Of a DNA stretch of 64,000 bases, positions 24,048-35,083 are shown one piece after another. Source of the stretch: Bilabrum cf. latius (lineage: Eukaryota; Bigyra: Bicosoecida; Bigyra; Bicosoecida); NCBI GenBank assembly GCA_965178125.1, contig OZ237735.1, forward strand, positions 1,240,001 through 1,304,000, in the 5' to 3' direction. Within the stretch, counting starts at the first letter, position 1. Each line of letters starts with the position of its first letter. The notes under the pieces were generated by a model. It saw only the letters and a list, made by a program, of their open reading frames with translations, made no database searches and was not told the origin of the DNA. A program made the position numbers and the translations under genes.

Positions 24048-25782
24048 ATGTCTTTGCTTGCACATTCCGGTGGCCCAAATGCTCAGGCGCGCGGTAGCTC
24101 GTACAAGCATCGCGCTTCATTTGCGCAGGGCTCAACGCTTGCAAGCTTCGCAACCATGCAGGTGGAGCACGAGCGACTTGCAGAAGCAGTTGCAGTAGGC
24201 GTGCGGGGGCGATTCGACAAGTGTCCTCGCAGATTCTGGAGATTTGAAGAAATATTCCACTGACTGGACAGGTACATTAGAAGGACAGGCCCGATTTGTG
24301 GTCAGACCGTCCACCACAGAGCAGGTACAGGCTGTGGTCGATGTATCCCGCCGCAATCAGCTGTCCATCATTCCGCAGGGCGGCAACACAGGCTTAGTAT
24401 GCGGATCAGTGCCAACTAGCACTGAAATTGTTCTCAGCCTAGAGAGAATGAACAAAATTCGTAGCATTGACCCTGTGTCAGGTGTTATAGTGGCTGAGGC
24501 GGGCGTAGTTCTTAGCGATCTGGACGAAGCCCTGCAGGCACACGAGTTTTGTGCTCCTGTTGACCTAGGAGCAAAGGGAAGCTGCCAAATAGGTGGTAAT
24601 ATTGCTACAAATGCGGGGGGCTTGCGATTTAAGAGATATGGGAGCTTGCATGGGACCGTGCTGGGCGTGGAAGCAATCGCAGGATCAGGTGAACGGCTGG
24701 ACATGCTTTCGGAGCTTCGCAAAGACAACACTGGGTACAGCGTTAAGGATCTCTTTATTGGTTCCGAGGGAAGCCTTGGTGTAATCACTGCAGTTAGCAT
24801 TGCTGCTCCGCGTTTGGCCCCCGTGCGCCAGGTGGCTCTGCTGGCCTGTCCCTCGTGGGAGGCCACTCTCTAGGCGCTGCAGTCTGCCAACCAGAAGCTG
24901 CAGGGCATTCTGTCTGCCATTGAGTTCTTCGATGCTGCAAGTATGGAGGTGCTGATGGGCTCTGATCGCCCGTTCGTTGTGCACCGCGTGCGGCAGGCAG
25001 ACGGCGACGAGCCGCCCACGTACGAGGAGGACGCGAGGGTTGCAACCAGCCTGGCACCGAACGAGCCGAGAGTCAGCGGGGTACGAGACCCGCTAGGAGA
25101 GCGATATCCGTTCTACGTGCTCGTTGAGACCCGCGGCGTCCGCAAGGACCACGACTCTGAGGTCCTCGAAGATTTCCTGTCGTCTGCTCTCGCGAAGGGT
25201 ACGGCGGACACGGGCGTCTTTGCCTCCAGCGAGGCCGAGGCGGACGAGCTGTTCGCCATTCGCGAGGGAATCACCACCGCCCTCACTGCGAGGGGTCCTG
25301 TACTGAAGTTTGACCTGTCCTTTCCCCGCACCCGGGACATGTACGGCCTCGTGGACTAGGCGAGGGAGTGGCTGCATCAGAGCACGAGGCAGCACGGCGT
25401 GATTGCGTGTGGGTACGGGCACCTCGGCGACAACAATCTGCATCTGAACGTGAGCGTGCCGAAAGGGGCAGGAATTGACGGCGGCATGGAGTGCAGGGAA
25501 CAGATTAAGGCAGCAGTGTATGACAGGGCGCATGCATGGACCGCGGCGCGAGGCGGGTCTATCAGCGCAGAGCACGGGCTGGGCACGTTGAAGAACCAGC
25601 TGCTGCCGGCCATCAAGCCGCGACCGGTATTGGAGGTAATGCAGCAGCTCAAGGCAGTGTTTGACCCGGACAATATCATGAACCCGGGCAGGGGCGTGCT
25701 GCATCCGGACACCCCTTTCGACGAGGCTGCCGCGGAGAGCTTCAGGAGTGCACTTGCCACAGAGAAGGAAGCAATGTCATGA
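24048..25782 (+). CDS. D2HGDH: D-2-hydroxyglutarate dehydrogenase, mitochondrial
   Basis: FAD enzyme oxidising D-2-hydroxyglutarate to 2-oxoglutarate in mitochondria. The catalytic part (from 24250) is full length and ends at TGA 25780-25782. Visible signatures are IIPQGGNTGLV, LDLGAKGSCQIGGNIATNAG (FAD/PCMH fold), YGHLGDNNLHLN (metal-site histidines) and ISAEHGLG near the C-terminus. Two TAGs at 24871-24873 and 25357-25359 split it into three same-frame pieces that align without gaps to the human enzyme as I recall it. ATG 24048 begins a Ser/Arg/Ala-rich, acid-free leader suited to mitochondrial import. It continues ASFATMQVEHERLAEAV, resembling the start of the mature enzyme. A short intron at roughly 24195-24249 joins it to the main exon, but its exact borders are unresolved. 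Confidence 0.92.
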
Positions 25783-25896
25783 CAAATTGCGATAGAAGTC
25801 CAAATCACAAAAACGCTGTTCAATAACAAGGCACTGTAGTCCCATACCACACATAAAAAGATCGAAGTCACGAGCCCATGAGCACGTGCAACGTCA

Positions 25897-28800
25897 TCAG
25901 GTGGATGCATCCTCTGGCGGATGAGCGGCCTTGGGCGGTTGCTATGCCAGCTGGACATCGGCAGCAGACCCGGGCTCCACACCGAGTCTCCCTGCTCCGG
26001 CTCCAGTGCCAACGCCTGCAGCAGGAGCCCCGAGCTCTACCCCAGCCATCGATTCCACAACTCCAGCCACCTCAACCGCAGCCCCTGAGGCCAGCCTGCC
26101 TTCTTGCGGCGAGCTGCCAGCCGAGGACCCGCCAGCGAGCAGCCTCAGCGCCACGTCACGGCTGATTTCGTGGATGCTGTGCCGGCGGCCCCACTGGCTG
26201 GGCTTGCCTCTCCGCAGCGAGGGGGGCAGCTTCTCCATGCGGCGGCGCCAGCGAGCCAGCGCGCGACGGGCGAGGGCTGAAGGGGCCGGTTTCTTGGGCT
26301 TTCTCTGCGGTCGAACGAGACCGGCGCGGTGGGGCACCACAACGGAACCGCTCCGGGACAGTCCCACCCTCTTCCTCGCTGCCTGTATCACCACATCGGC
26401 CAAGCTGGGGGTTTTCCTGGCCAGTCCACTTCCGTTCCGAGGCGTACTGGCTGACCTTGCCGTGCCCTGAAGTGGCTTACTGCCTGCTTCACTGCCAGCG
26501 CCGACCCCATCGCGTGTGGATGTATGCCCACCACTACTCCCAGCACCACCTGACGACGCACTCAAAGCAGTTGGTATGGACTCCCCAGCGCCACTAGATG
26601 CAGCAGCTACCGACCCCGGCATGCCACCTCCTGCCAATTCAGCCTCCGATGTGGTGGCCATGTCCGAGTACCAGAACCCTTCCGCCATCCAATCGATCTC
26701 GTCTTCTTCCCCATCCTCATCCGCCGCTTCGCCGCCCAGAGCAGCTCCGAGCACGCCCGCCAGCCCTTCGTCAATGCCAGATATGCGCTTGTCCTGGGAT
26801 GCTTTTCCATGAGAACCCGGTGTGGGAACCTGCACGAGGTCCGCGACACTGTCTCGCACCTCGGCAACGTCGTCACACGAATCGGCTGACCCGCTGTTAC
26901 TGGGGGAGTGAGGCGCAGCTCGATTCCAGCCCGCATCTGCATCGGCCCACCGAGAAGAGGAGACGCCAGACACGACGCCTGGCTGCACGGTTCCCTCTGT
27001 GACCGCGTGGTGCTAGCCCTGGCGAGACTGAGTCGTCTACTGAGAGCCGTGCGAGTCGGTATCCCTGCTATCGACTCTGCCACCCCTGCTGCCCCCGCGC
27101 CCGAGAAGCAAGGTGGGCGGCTTGTACTCGGGCTCGCGTGGTTCCTCTGCTGGCTTTGGCGGAGCCATGAACAGCGAGGGCGCCTTGTACTCCGACTGGG
27201 GCGCAGGGGCCGGTGCGGGAGGCAGAAAGAGGGAAGGCGCCTTGTATTCACCTGAGGCGGGAGGACCAGGGACTGGCTTCAGCGCGGCTGTCACTTCCGA
27301 GCTGGTCGCGCCTCTGCCAGTGGATGCCGCAGCCCAGTCGTACGGGCCTCGGCTTGTCATGGCAGCAGAGGTCGGACCTTGACGGAGTGGCACATGCGGA
27401 TGGTTCGGAGGGGCGGGGGGGAACTGGACCGGCTGCACTGCAGGAGCCGCGGCGGTGCTGGCAACCGCCGTCTGCTCTGATTTCTCCCCTGGCGGCCCGG
27501 CCGGCCCGTACCCTCGTTTCCTCCACACAGCCAGCTTGGCCAGTGTCACCCGCGGGGGATTCGAGGCATCCAGTAGCTCGGGATACTCTCGCATGGTCAG
27601 GCTGTTCTGCCTTTTCCTGCTGGCAGCACCAGGTGCTGCACCTGTATTCGGATCTGCGCCCGACTGGTCGTCCCTCTGTGCAGATCCAGCCGAAGGCAGC
27701 AGACCGAGGGGCCTCACAGCGATAGTCTTTGGGTTGAGGGGCAGGATCTGCCTGGCCAGCCTGATGTCATCGTCCGTTAGGATGCCAGCCTAAAGCAGGG
27801 TAAGCTCGAACGCTTGCAGCTGCCGAAAAAATCCCAAGTTGGGCGAGGCCCCGGGGCGCGCAGTCTTGAGCACCAGGAAGGCCTCGCGGAGTGTCAGCCG
27901 CCGCGTGCGCATCAGCAGCGCGGTGCACACCGTGGCCGACCGACTCAGACCAGCGACACAGTGCACGAGCAGCGGCACGGCCGTGGCCATGCCTTCCTGC
28001 GCGCCCGCATCAGCAGAAGCACCCTCTCCTACGCTCGCGTCGCTGCTGGCACCCACGCTACCGGCTCTGTCTGCCCGCCTGCCCTGCCGTCGCCCATCGC
28101 CGGATTGCTCGCGCAAGAGGCCCTGGGCGCCCACGGTGGGTAGCCCGCCCCACGACCGACTCCGCTGGCCGGACCGCTGCAGGCGCCTCGGAGGTCCGAG
28201 GTCAGTTGACGGTGCCTCCTTCTGGTGGTATTTGCTTCGCAGTGCTCCCGCCTTTGGTGAGGATAGCTCGCCGCTGGATGACCCACGCCCTGGGCTTCCC
28301 CTCGGGCTTGCATCGTCATCGTCATCGTCATCGTTGTAGTCCTCCACGACCCGGACGTCGTCAAACTGAAGTTCGCCGCGCATGCCGTGCGTCTACGATC
28401 GTCCCCGCACAATGGCACTGGCTGAGGAAGTCGGAGGAAGCTAAGGCGATGCACCCAGCTACTCGTCACGATGATTTAAGTCATCGTCAGGGCAGGCCAT
28501 CGCTGGCGACCCGCTGCTTTCTTCACTATCGTGCTGCATGGCGAGCAAAGCATCGTGCCTCCTAGTCCTCTCCTTCTCGGGGTCCAGCAGCACGACCACC
28601 CTGGGGGCTCCTGCACGGATGGCCTTGCCCCTGAAGTCGCTCTGGCACTGGTTGGAGCTGCCGCTGCCGTACAACAGAGCTTCATTTCGGCTAGGCTGCG
28701 GCACGGCTGCACCAGGACTAGCAGCTGCAACCAAGGCGGAGCCCTTGGCCTCTACAGACTCGTGCTGATCTACGTCACCGTCAGTCTCGGCGGCACGGTT

Positions 28801-31308
28801 TGCAACGGCGTCGCTTTGGGCCTCCCCCTACCTGCCAGTTGCGTCATGCACGCCCTCACTAGCACCAATCGGGGTGGACATCACAACCGCTGGACCGGTG
28901 GTGATGTGGTAGATGCCAGAACCTTCGCTGCCGTCTGATGTTGCGACTGAGAGCATGGAAAGGTCGGACATGCGGTTGGGCCGCGATTCGTGCGCTCCGC
29001 CCTCGCGCCCCGCATCGCGCTTATTGCTGTCGCTCAAGCCGCGCACCAGCGGGGTGTGCTCGTCGTCCACATCGCTACCGCTTCCATCCTTCTCCTCCTC
29101 CTCCTCCTCCTCCTCGTCATCATCAGCCCCGCCCTCCTCGCCCTCCGAGTCATCGCCATCTCGCAGAGAACCCCCGGCGAGCAGGCTGTCCAGCAACGAG
29201 TGAGGCGCCGACTCGGGCTGCTTCGGCTGCTGTAGGTGCTACGAGCTGGCGGGACTCTCCTGGTTGCCTGCACTCGTCCCCTCTGTCGCCGCAGACATGG
29301 ACGCTGCCGCCACTGCGGAGGCCGACAGGGGATAATCCAGTTCCTCTTCGGTGTCCTGGCCGGCGGTGCCATCAGCTGCACTGCCAGCCAGCTCAGCAGG
29401 CGTCGAGACTCCCGTGGAATCAAAAGCATCGCTGTCGTGAGTCTGTGTCGTGGCTAAAGTCGCATCTGTTCCACGTCGGCTGACGTGGTGGCGAGGCCCC
29501 TCCCGTGTCCGACCAGGTGCAGCCAGGCCGCTCTGTGCGGCAGGCCGTCGCGCCTGCCTTCGCCTCGTGGCTGCCGCGCTGCGCTCGCTTGCACCTCCAA
29601 CTGGCAGCTCTTTAAGCCCACAGGCCGACGAGGAAGGGGCTTTCGCGTCAGACAGGCTCGCGAAACGGTAAAAGTACGGGTCGGCCGAAGAAGCGAATCC
29701 GAGATCCTGAGTGGGCACGTCGTGCGCGGAGACAAGCAGCACGTCGATGCTGCACCCGCGGGGCGGACGCACGTCCGTCGTCACGTTGATAACGCGCTGA
29801 ATGCCACGTGCCTCGAGCGCGGGCACATTATGCGCGGCCCGCTTGTCGCCGATGTACAGCCCTTCGCACACCCTGACTGGCAGCCCAGTGACAAGCTCGA
29901 TGCCAGCGCGGCGCTGCAGGTCCTGGGGAACACGAAGCAGCGGGTTGCGTTCCAGTTCAAGGACAAGGAGCCCCTAAAGATCCGCAAGCGCGTCGGGAAG
30001 CCTCTTGAGGTCATTGTCATTCGCTTTGAGCGTGGCAAGGCCGGTCAGCCCGCTGACAGTCGGCAGGATTTCCGACACCTTGCACCCTGAGATGTCGACG
30101 TACTGCAGCAGAGGCAGTTCTAGGCAGCCGTTGTTCCACTCAGCGCCGTCTCTGTCCCCATCGAAGTACGCGCACTCCCTCCCTCCCCGCTCACTCTGGC
30201 TTGCTGACCCCACCATCACCTTCCTTCGTCTGCTGAGCAGCCATGCAGGAGCCACGGGGGGGAATACTGATATCACGTTCTGTCTCCAGCGGGAGCTGCG
30301 ACCCCCCCGAGAATGCCTCGAGCTGACCGAAGCCGACCTGCCTCTCTCCCTCCCTAACCCAAGCCCTCGCCCACCTGCCCCCCCGGTCCCTCCGCCGCCT
30401 GCCAGAGCGTGCGAGGATGAGGACGACATGGTGCTATCGAAGGGCAGGAGCCCTCTACCAGACACGTTGTGGCCCCCATAGACATGAATTTGCGTCCCTG
30501 GCACTGGCGGGGCAGGCAGCTCGGAGGGGTGGAACGCGGTCTGCCTGTCGGAGTAGGCAGTGAGCAAATCGTCTCCGAGGTGCGGACGGACCTTGCGGGG
30601 CCGGGGTCCCCGCTCCCAGAACCCTGCACCAAGAGGGTTGCATTGAAGTTCTAGTCTTCGGAGGGATGTGCATGCCCACAACTCACCGGGCAGCTCTCTA
30701 AGGTTGTTGCTGCTGGCGTTCAGCGCCCCCAGCCGAGGCAGCAAGAACAGTTCCCGTGGCAGCTGCTCCAGCATGTTTCGGGACAAGTCCAGCGTCCGTA
30801 GCTATGCTTGCAACATAAATTGTGGCAGTACTGGGGCAGCAGACAGATGCGTAGAGGCCCGGTGCTCAGTCCTAGGAGAGAGCAGATTTATAGCCGAGAC
30901 TCCACCATGGTGCAGAGAGAGTTCCGAGGTAGGCAACGCACTGCTGGGCAAGCTGAGGCGAGCACTGCTAGACTAAATGTCTATCTCTTGCAAACCACAC
31001 CCGTCGAGACGAAGTTTCCTGAGGGACGTATTCTGACTGAGAACGTCCCTCAGCGTCCCAGGAGTAACACCATCACTAGAGCTGCGCAACGGCGATTAGG
31101 AGATAGTTAACAAGACCCTCAATAGTGGGCGAGACAAGTCGTACGTGCGATATCACGGACACATAGGAGCTGTTTAGCTGTTTTCGACACGTAAAGCGGC
31201 TCACTTGCACAGCGAGACAATGTCAGGCTTGCCATCGCCGCTTAGTTGAGCGCCGTTGGCAAATAACGACCGGCCCTGGTTGGGCAGAGCTAAACCATAC
31301 TCGAACAT
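25897..31308 (-). CDS. Leucine-rich-repeat / dual-specificity phosphatase protein
   Basis: About 1762 codons from ATG 31308 to TGA 25897-25899 (a second TGA follows directly), with more than ten TAGs (for example 25942, 27013, 27790, 28393, 28828, 29239, 30802). An intron at 31082-31204 (123 nt, GTGAGC...GCGCAG, phase 2) joins the first 35 codons. Leucine-rich repeats lie in the first 400 residues (SLRKLRLDGCGLQEIDI, LRTLDLSRNMLEQLP, LGALNASSNNLRELP, LLVLELERNPLLRVP). The phosphatase domain starts CEGLYIGDKRAAHN near 29870, with the catalytic signature HCVAGLSRSA near 27963. The two are separated by a disordered insertion of about 500 residues rich in Ser, Asp and Glu. The C-terminal third is Pro/Ala/Ser-rich. 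The Cys and Arg of the signature are present, so activity is plausible. It is divergent from the kinase gene. Confidence 0.88.
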
Positions 31309-31534
31309 GTAACCATCCTAAATACCTGTTGCCATACAGCCGCTTAAGGAGCTCTCTATGTCACGAGAAAGAGTTTCCTCGATGTCAAGTAACGTGTGCT
31401 TTGTCAGCGACGGAACCGATTTGTGGCATCGAACGGCTCGACAGGCGTCAATCGAACAGAGAGAATCCCATCCGCGAAAGCCGCGTACATTGGAGTAGGT
31501 GAAGCTTAATAACTAGTCTTAAACTGATATCGCG
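31309..31534. promoter_or_regulatory. Candidate bidirectional promoter
   Basis: 226 bp between the divergent starts of the LRR phosphatase (minus) and the AGC kinase (plus), relatively A/T-rich. No element is assigned. Confidence 0.4.
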
Positions 31535-33668
31535 ATGTCGTCTCGTGGATTCTTGTTCGGTAGCGGTTCCAGGACGAGGGGGTCTGATACCAGACGAAAT
31601 TTGCGATACGGCCAGGCAAGCACAACAGGAGGTAGCAGTGGCACTAGTGGAGCTTCTGGGCGATATGGATCATCCCCTCAACCGGGCGGAAGGGGCGTTG
31701 GGTCAAGCAGCAGAGGTGAATCGGGTACTTCTCGAGTTGGTCGATTGGGTGGTGCAAGACCAGCAGCAAGCAACGGGAGCGGTACAACCCGCCTTGGATT
31801 GCCTTCGCACGAACCAGGTTCCTCAAAACCGCTTCGTGCAGCTGCTAGCTTTCGTGTCGACGCGAGGTCTCCGACGTCGGTTGGATCTGGCTCCCCAGCA
31901 ATGGGCAGCATGTCCAGCTCAATGAAGAGGGCGGCATCGTTTCGGGACCGCGACATATCGAGGGGTTCTGGATCTGGGAAAGGCTCTGACATTGGTGGCG
32001 CAAAGCCTGGATTGTTTCGTAGTGGCACCAGCCGCTCTAGAACGCTAGGCGCTGCCTCACGTACCGCGTCGGGTCTAGGTCGCGGAACCGGGGCCTCTGG
32101 CAGCGGGGCAGCCTCCGGCAGGGCAGGGACTGCCAAGGGGGGATCTAGGGGCACAGGCTATCGCGCAGATCCCGGCGGGTCATCGTCTGCAGCAGCTTCG
32201 AAGAAGCGAGCAGGCGGTCTCGGTTCGAGCAAGGCGACGGGTGGAAGTGCTGGTACAGCTGCGAGTAGCCGATCGGGTCGTGTGACGGGCGCTGGTGGCA
32301 CTTCGTCAGCTGCGGGAGACAAGGCGACCGGTGCGGCAGGAGGGAAGGCATCCACGGCTACGAAGGGCGGCCTTGTTCGCCGCTCCCAGCTCGACTTTTC
32401 CCTTCGTGACCTCCGCTTAGAGAAGACGGTGGGCACCGGCACCTTTGGCAGGGTCCGGGTGGTGTTCCACCGCAGGAAGAAGAAATATTACGCCCTCAAG
32501 ATACTAAAGAAGAGCGAGGTGATCCGCCTGAAGCAGGTGGACCACATCAGGAACGAGATCAGGATCATGAGCTGCGTGGACCACCCCTTCGTAGTCAACC
32601 TCGTGGGCTTCATGCAGGACCGCAAGAGGATCTACATGCTGCTGGAATACGTCCCCGGGGGCGAACTGTTCACTCACCTGAGGGCCGTGGATAAGTTCAG
32701 CTCGGACGCGGCGAAGTTTTATTCGGCCGAGATCGCGCTTGCGTTCGAGTACCTGCACAGCTTCGACGTCATCTACAGAGACCTCAAGGTGAGAATGTGT
32801 CGGCGTCGCGATTCCCCCCGCCCTCACCCTTTCCTCCCACGCGCGGGCCATGTGGTCATCAGTTGTTTTCTCGTGTGTGCTGCCCCACGCTCCCACTCTA
32901 TCAGTAGTTGCTGCTTGCCACCCACCCCCCTCCCAAGCGACGCAGCCCGAGAACCTGCTCATCAGCAAACGCGGGCATATCAAAATCACCGACTTTGGAT
33001 TTGCCAAGGTCGTGAGGTCAGGTGATGCGACGTACACTCTCTGCGGAACACCAGGTGAGATACTATATTCGGTGACTGGAGGGCTCAAGTCCACTCGAAG
33101 ATTTGCTTGCTACGATCTACACAGCTGCTTCGTCAAGATTGTGCCAGGGCTCACCGCCCTCCGTTCCTACCCGTCGAATCCACTCGCACCTCTTCGACTT
33201 GTTGCAGAATACCTAGCCCCCGAGATCATCCAGAGCAAGGGCCACGACAGGGCGGTAGACTGGTGGGCGCTTGGCATCCTCATCTACGAGATGCTGGCAG
33301 GATACCCGCCCTACTTTGACGAGAGCCCTTTTGGAATCTACCAGAAAATCCTCGCCGGGAGGCTTAGTTTTACGAGGGATTTCTCGGACAATGCGAGGGA
33401 CTTGGTGCGCAAGCTGCTGAATCCAGACAGGACTCGAAGGCTGGGCTGCCTCCGGGACGGCGCCGCCGACATCAAGCGCCACCGGTGGTTTGCTAGGGTC
33501 AGCTGGGACGGGGTGAAGTCTCGCAGCATACCGCCCCCTTTCATCCCGAAGGTCTCCACGGACAACGACACGACGAATTTCGAGGACTACAGCGATTCGG
33601 ACGACGACACGGCCCGGGAGCTGTCGTCCAAGGAAGCCAGGCTCTTTGCGGACATGGACGACTTTTAA
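31535..33668 (+). CDS. AGC-family Ser/Thr protein kinase, PKA catalytic-subunit type
   Basis: Three exons: 31535-32788, 32946-33054 and 33208-33668, with introns of 157 nt (GTGAGA...CGCAG) and 153 nt (GTGAGA...TGCAG). They join to 607 codons ending in TAA. About 285 residues of Ser/Gly/Ala/Arg-rich sequence precede the kinase domain. Seen are the Gly loop GTGTFGRV, ALKILKK, catalytic RDLKPENLL (across intron 1), DFGFAK, the activation segment TLCGTPEYLAPEI (across intron 2) and DWWALGILIYEMLAG. The C-tail FIPKVSTDNDTTNFEDYSD is typical of PKA. The terminal hydrophobic motif is only approximate (FADMDDF). All catalytic residues are present. It phosphorylates Ser/Thr in basic contexts; cAMP regulation is expected from the family, not seen. 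Unlike its neighbours it has no in-frame TAG. Confidence 0.93.
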
Positions 33669-33902
33669 CTCAGCTTCCCTCAGGATCCAAGGTATTGCCT
33701 CGGTGCGAGTGGCGCTTGCTTGCTGGTGGCTGATTTGGGGGTTTGCACGTGCGTTCGTGTGCCGTGGCTTCATTGCATGTGTGCGAAAAACCCCGGGCAT
33801 TGCCCCACATGGTATGAGAGACTGCTTGCATCGGTCAGGAACTTGATATCCACACTTCTTGCAGAGCAAAGCATGCTCGCTGCAGGCACCACCGGCAATC
33901 AA

Positions 33903-34951
33903 TCACAGCATGAATCCAATATCATCGTTCCGCGCACCGTCCCCAAAGTACACCCCCCCGAACTGAGCGGACCTCGCCTTGTGGAAGGCGGTGTATCCCG
34001 GCCACACGAAGCTTCGGAGGGTGGCTGTCCCTGTTGCTGCATCGAACCTTGCGCTCCAGCACCCCTTCGGCTGGTCCTCTGCCAGCGAGTCCATGAACTC
34101 GACGTCCTTCACGAGGTCTTTCTTCTCCAGGGCGCTCTTGGCCTCGAGGCCGGTGGCGCGCCTGAAGTGCAGGTAGGACGAGGCCTCCCCCGCCTCGGAG
34201 CCGCTCAGCCCCGCGAACACAGCATTTGGCTGCACCGTGCCCTCCGCCGAGAGAATAAAGGCCCCTCGTGGCACCACTGCGCAATCGTGGTCGATCTAGG
34301 CGACAACGTGGGCCAGGCGGTGGAACTCGCGGAACCGGATGGGCTTCGGCTTGGCGGGCAGAGGGTTGCCATCCTCGTCCTCTTCCGGCTCTTCGTCTTC
34401 CTCATCCTCCCCGTCCTCAGCTGCGACACGAAAAAGCAATCAAAAGTATAATTGCGCTCTAGTTGTCAGGAAGGCTTGCATATTGCCTAGCGCTTCGGTC
34501 CGGATACACCAACTCACCATCAGGTCCAAGAAGCGCGGTTGGATCGCCTTTGAAAACACCCTTCTCCGCAGCTGCCTTGGTTTCAAACTCTTCTGTCATG
34601 TCGGGGAAAGCTTGCAGCTCGTAAGCCTTCGTTGTGCTGCGAGAGTGAGTGGTGCACGAGACGGAGATCTGGACAGGATGGCTCATCCGGCCACCAACCA
34701 ATCGATGCGCTTGCAGTTTTCCGCCCTCACCATGCGTAGAACTACTTTCGTGGATAATCCATGGATGCGGGGTATCCAAAACAAATTAAATAATCTGCCT
34801 CCTCTCCAGTGATTCGGCCCCAAAGTAGCATCGTCTATAAATCCTCCTCGACGACACGCTTTCTCATCGCAGTCTGGAGGCCAGCTCTCTCCTCTACGCT
34901 GAGAGTTCTACCAGTTATTTCAGACATCTTCGGGAGTAAATCTAAATCCAT
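33903..34951 (-). CDS. RSPH9: Radial spoke head protein 9 (axonemal)
   Basis: Three exons (34951-34731, 34636-34518, 34420-33903) with GT-AG introns of 94 and 97 nt give 285 residues, close to the human 276. They end at TGA 33903-33905 with the family ending, here DDIGFML. Conserved stretches are LLWGRITGEEADY, MTEEF...VFKGDP, HDCAVVPRGAFIL, GLSGSEAGEASSYLHFR, FMDSLAEDQPKGCW and LRSFVWPGYTAFH. Intron phases 2 and 1 match exactly at both joins. Three in-frame TAGs at 34835, 34742 and 34296 must be read for a full protein. The last lies in VVA-TAG-ID, aligned with VIDQID in the human protein as I recall it. RSPH9 belongs to the radial spoke head of motile 9+2 cilia, so this organism makes flagella. 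An acidic Glu/Asp insert is lineage-specific. Confidence 0.95.
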
Positions 34952-35083
34952 CGTTTCCGCCTACAATCGGTGGACTGCACCTCACAACGGACACTGTGGT
35001 GGTTCCGTGTGCTTTGGACCAAATATCGGATTCTGGCATGCCCCCAATCCGCTCAAGTGTGAGCACTTGCTTGTAGGGTTTAT
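34952..35083. promoter_or_regulatory. Candidate bidirectional promoter
   Basis: 132 bp between the divergent starts of RSPH9 (minus) and the Q-rich protein (plus). No recognised motif. Confidence 0.4.
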
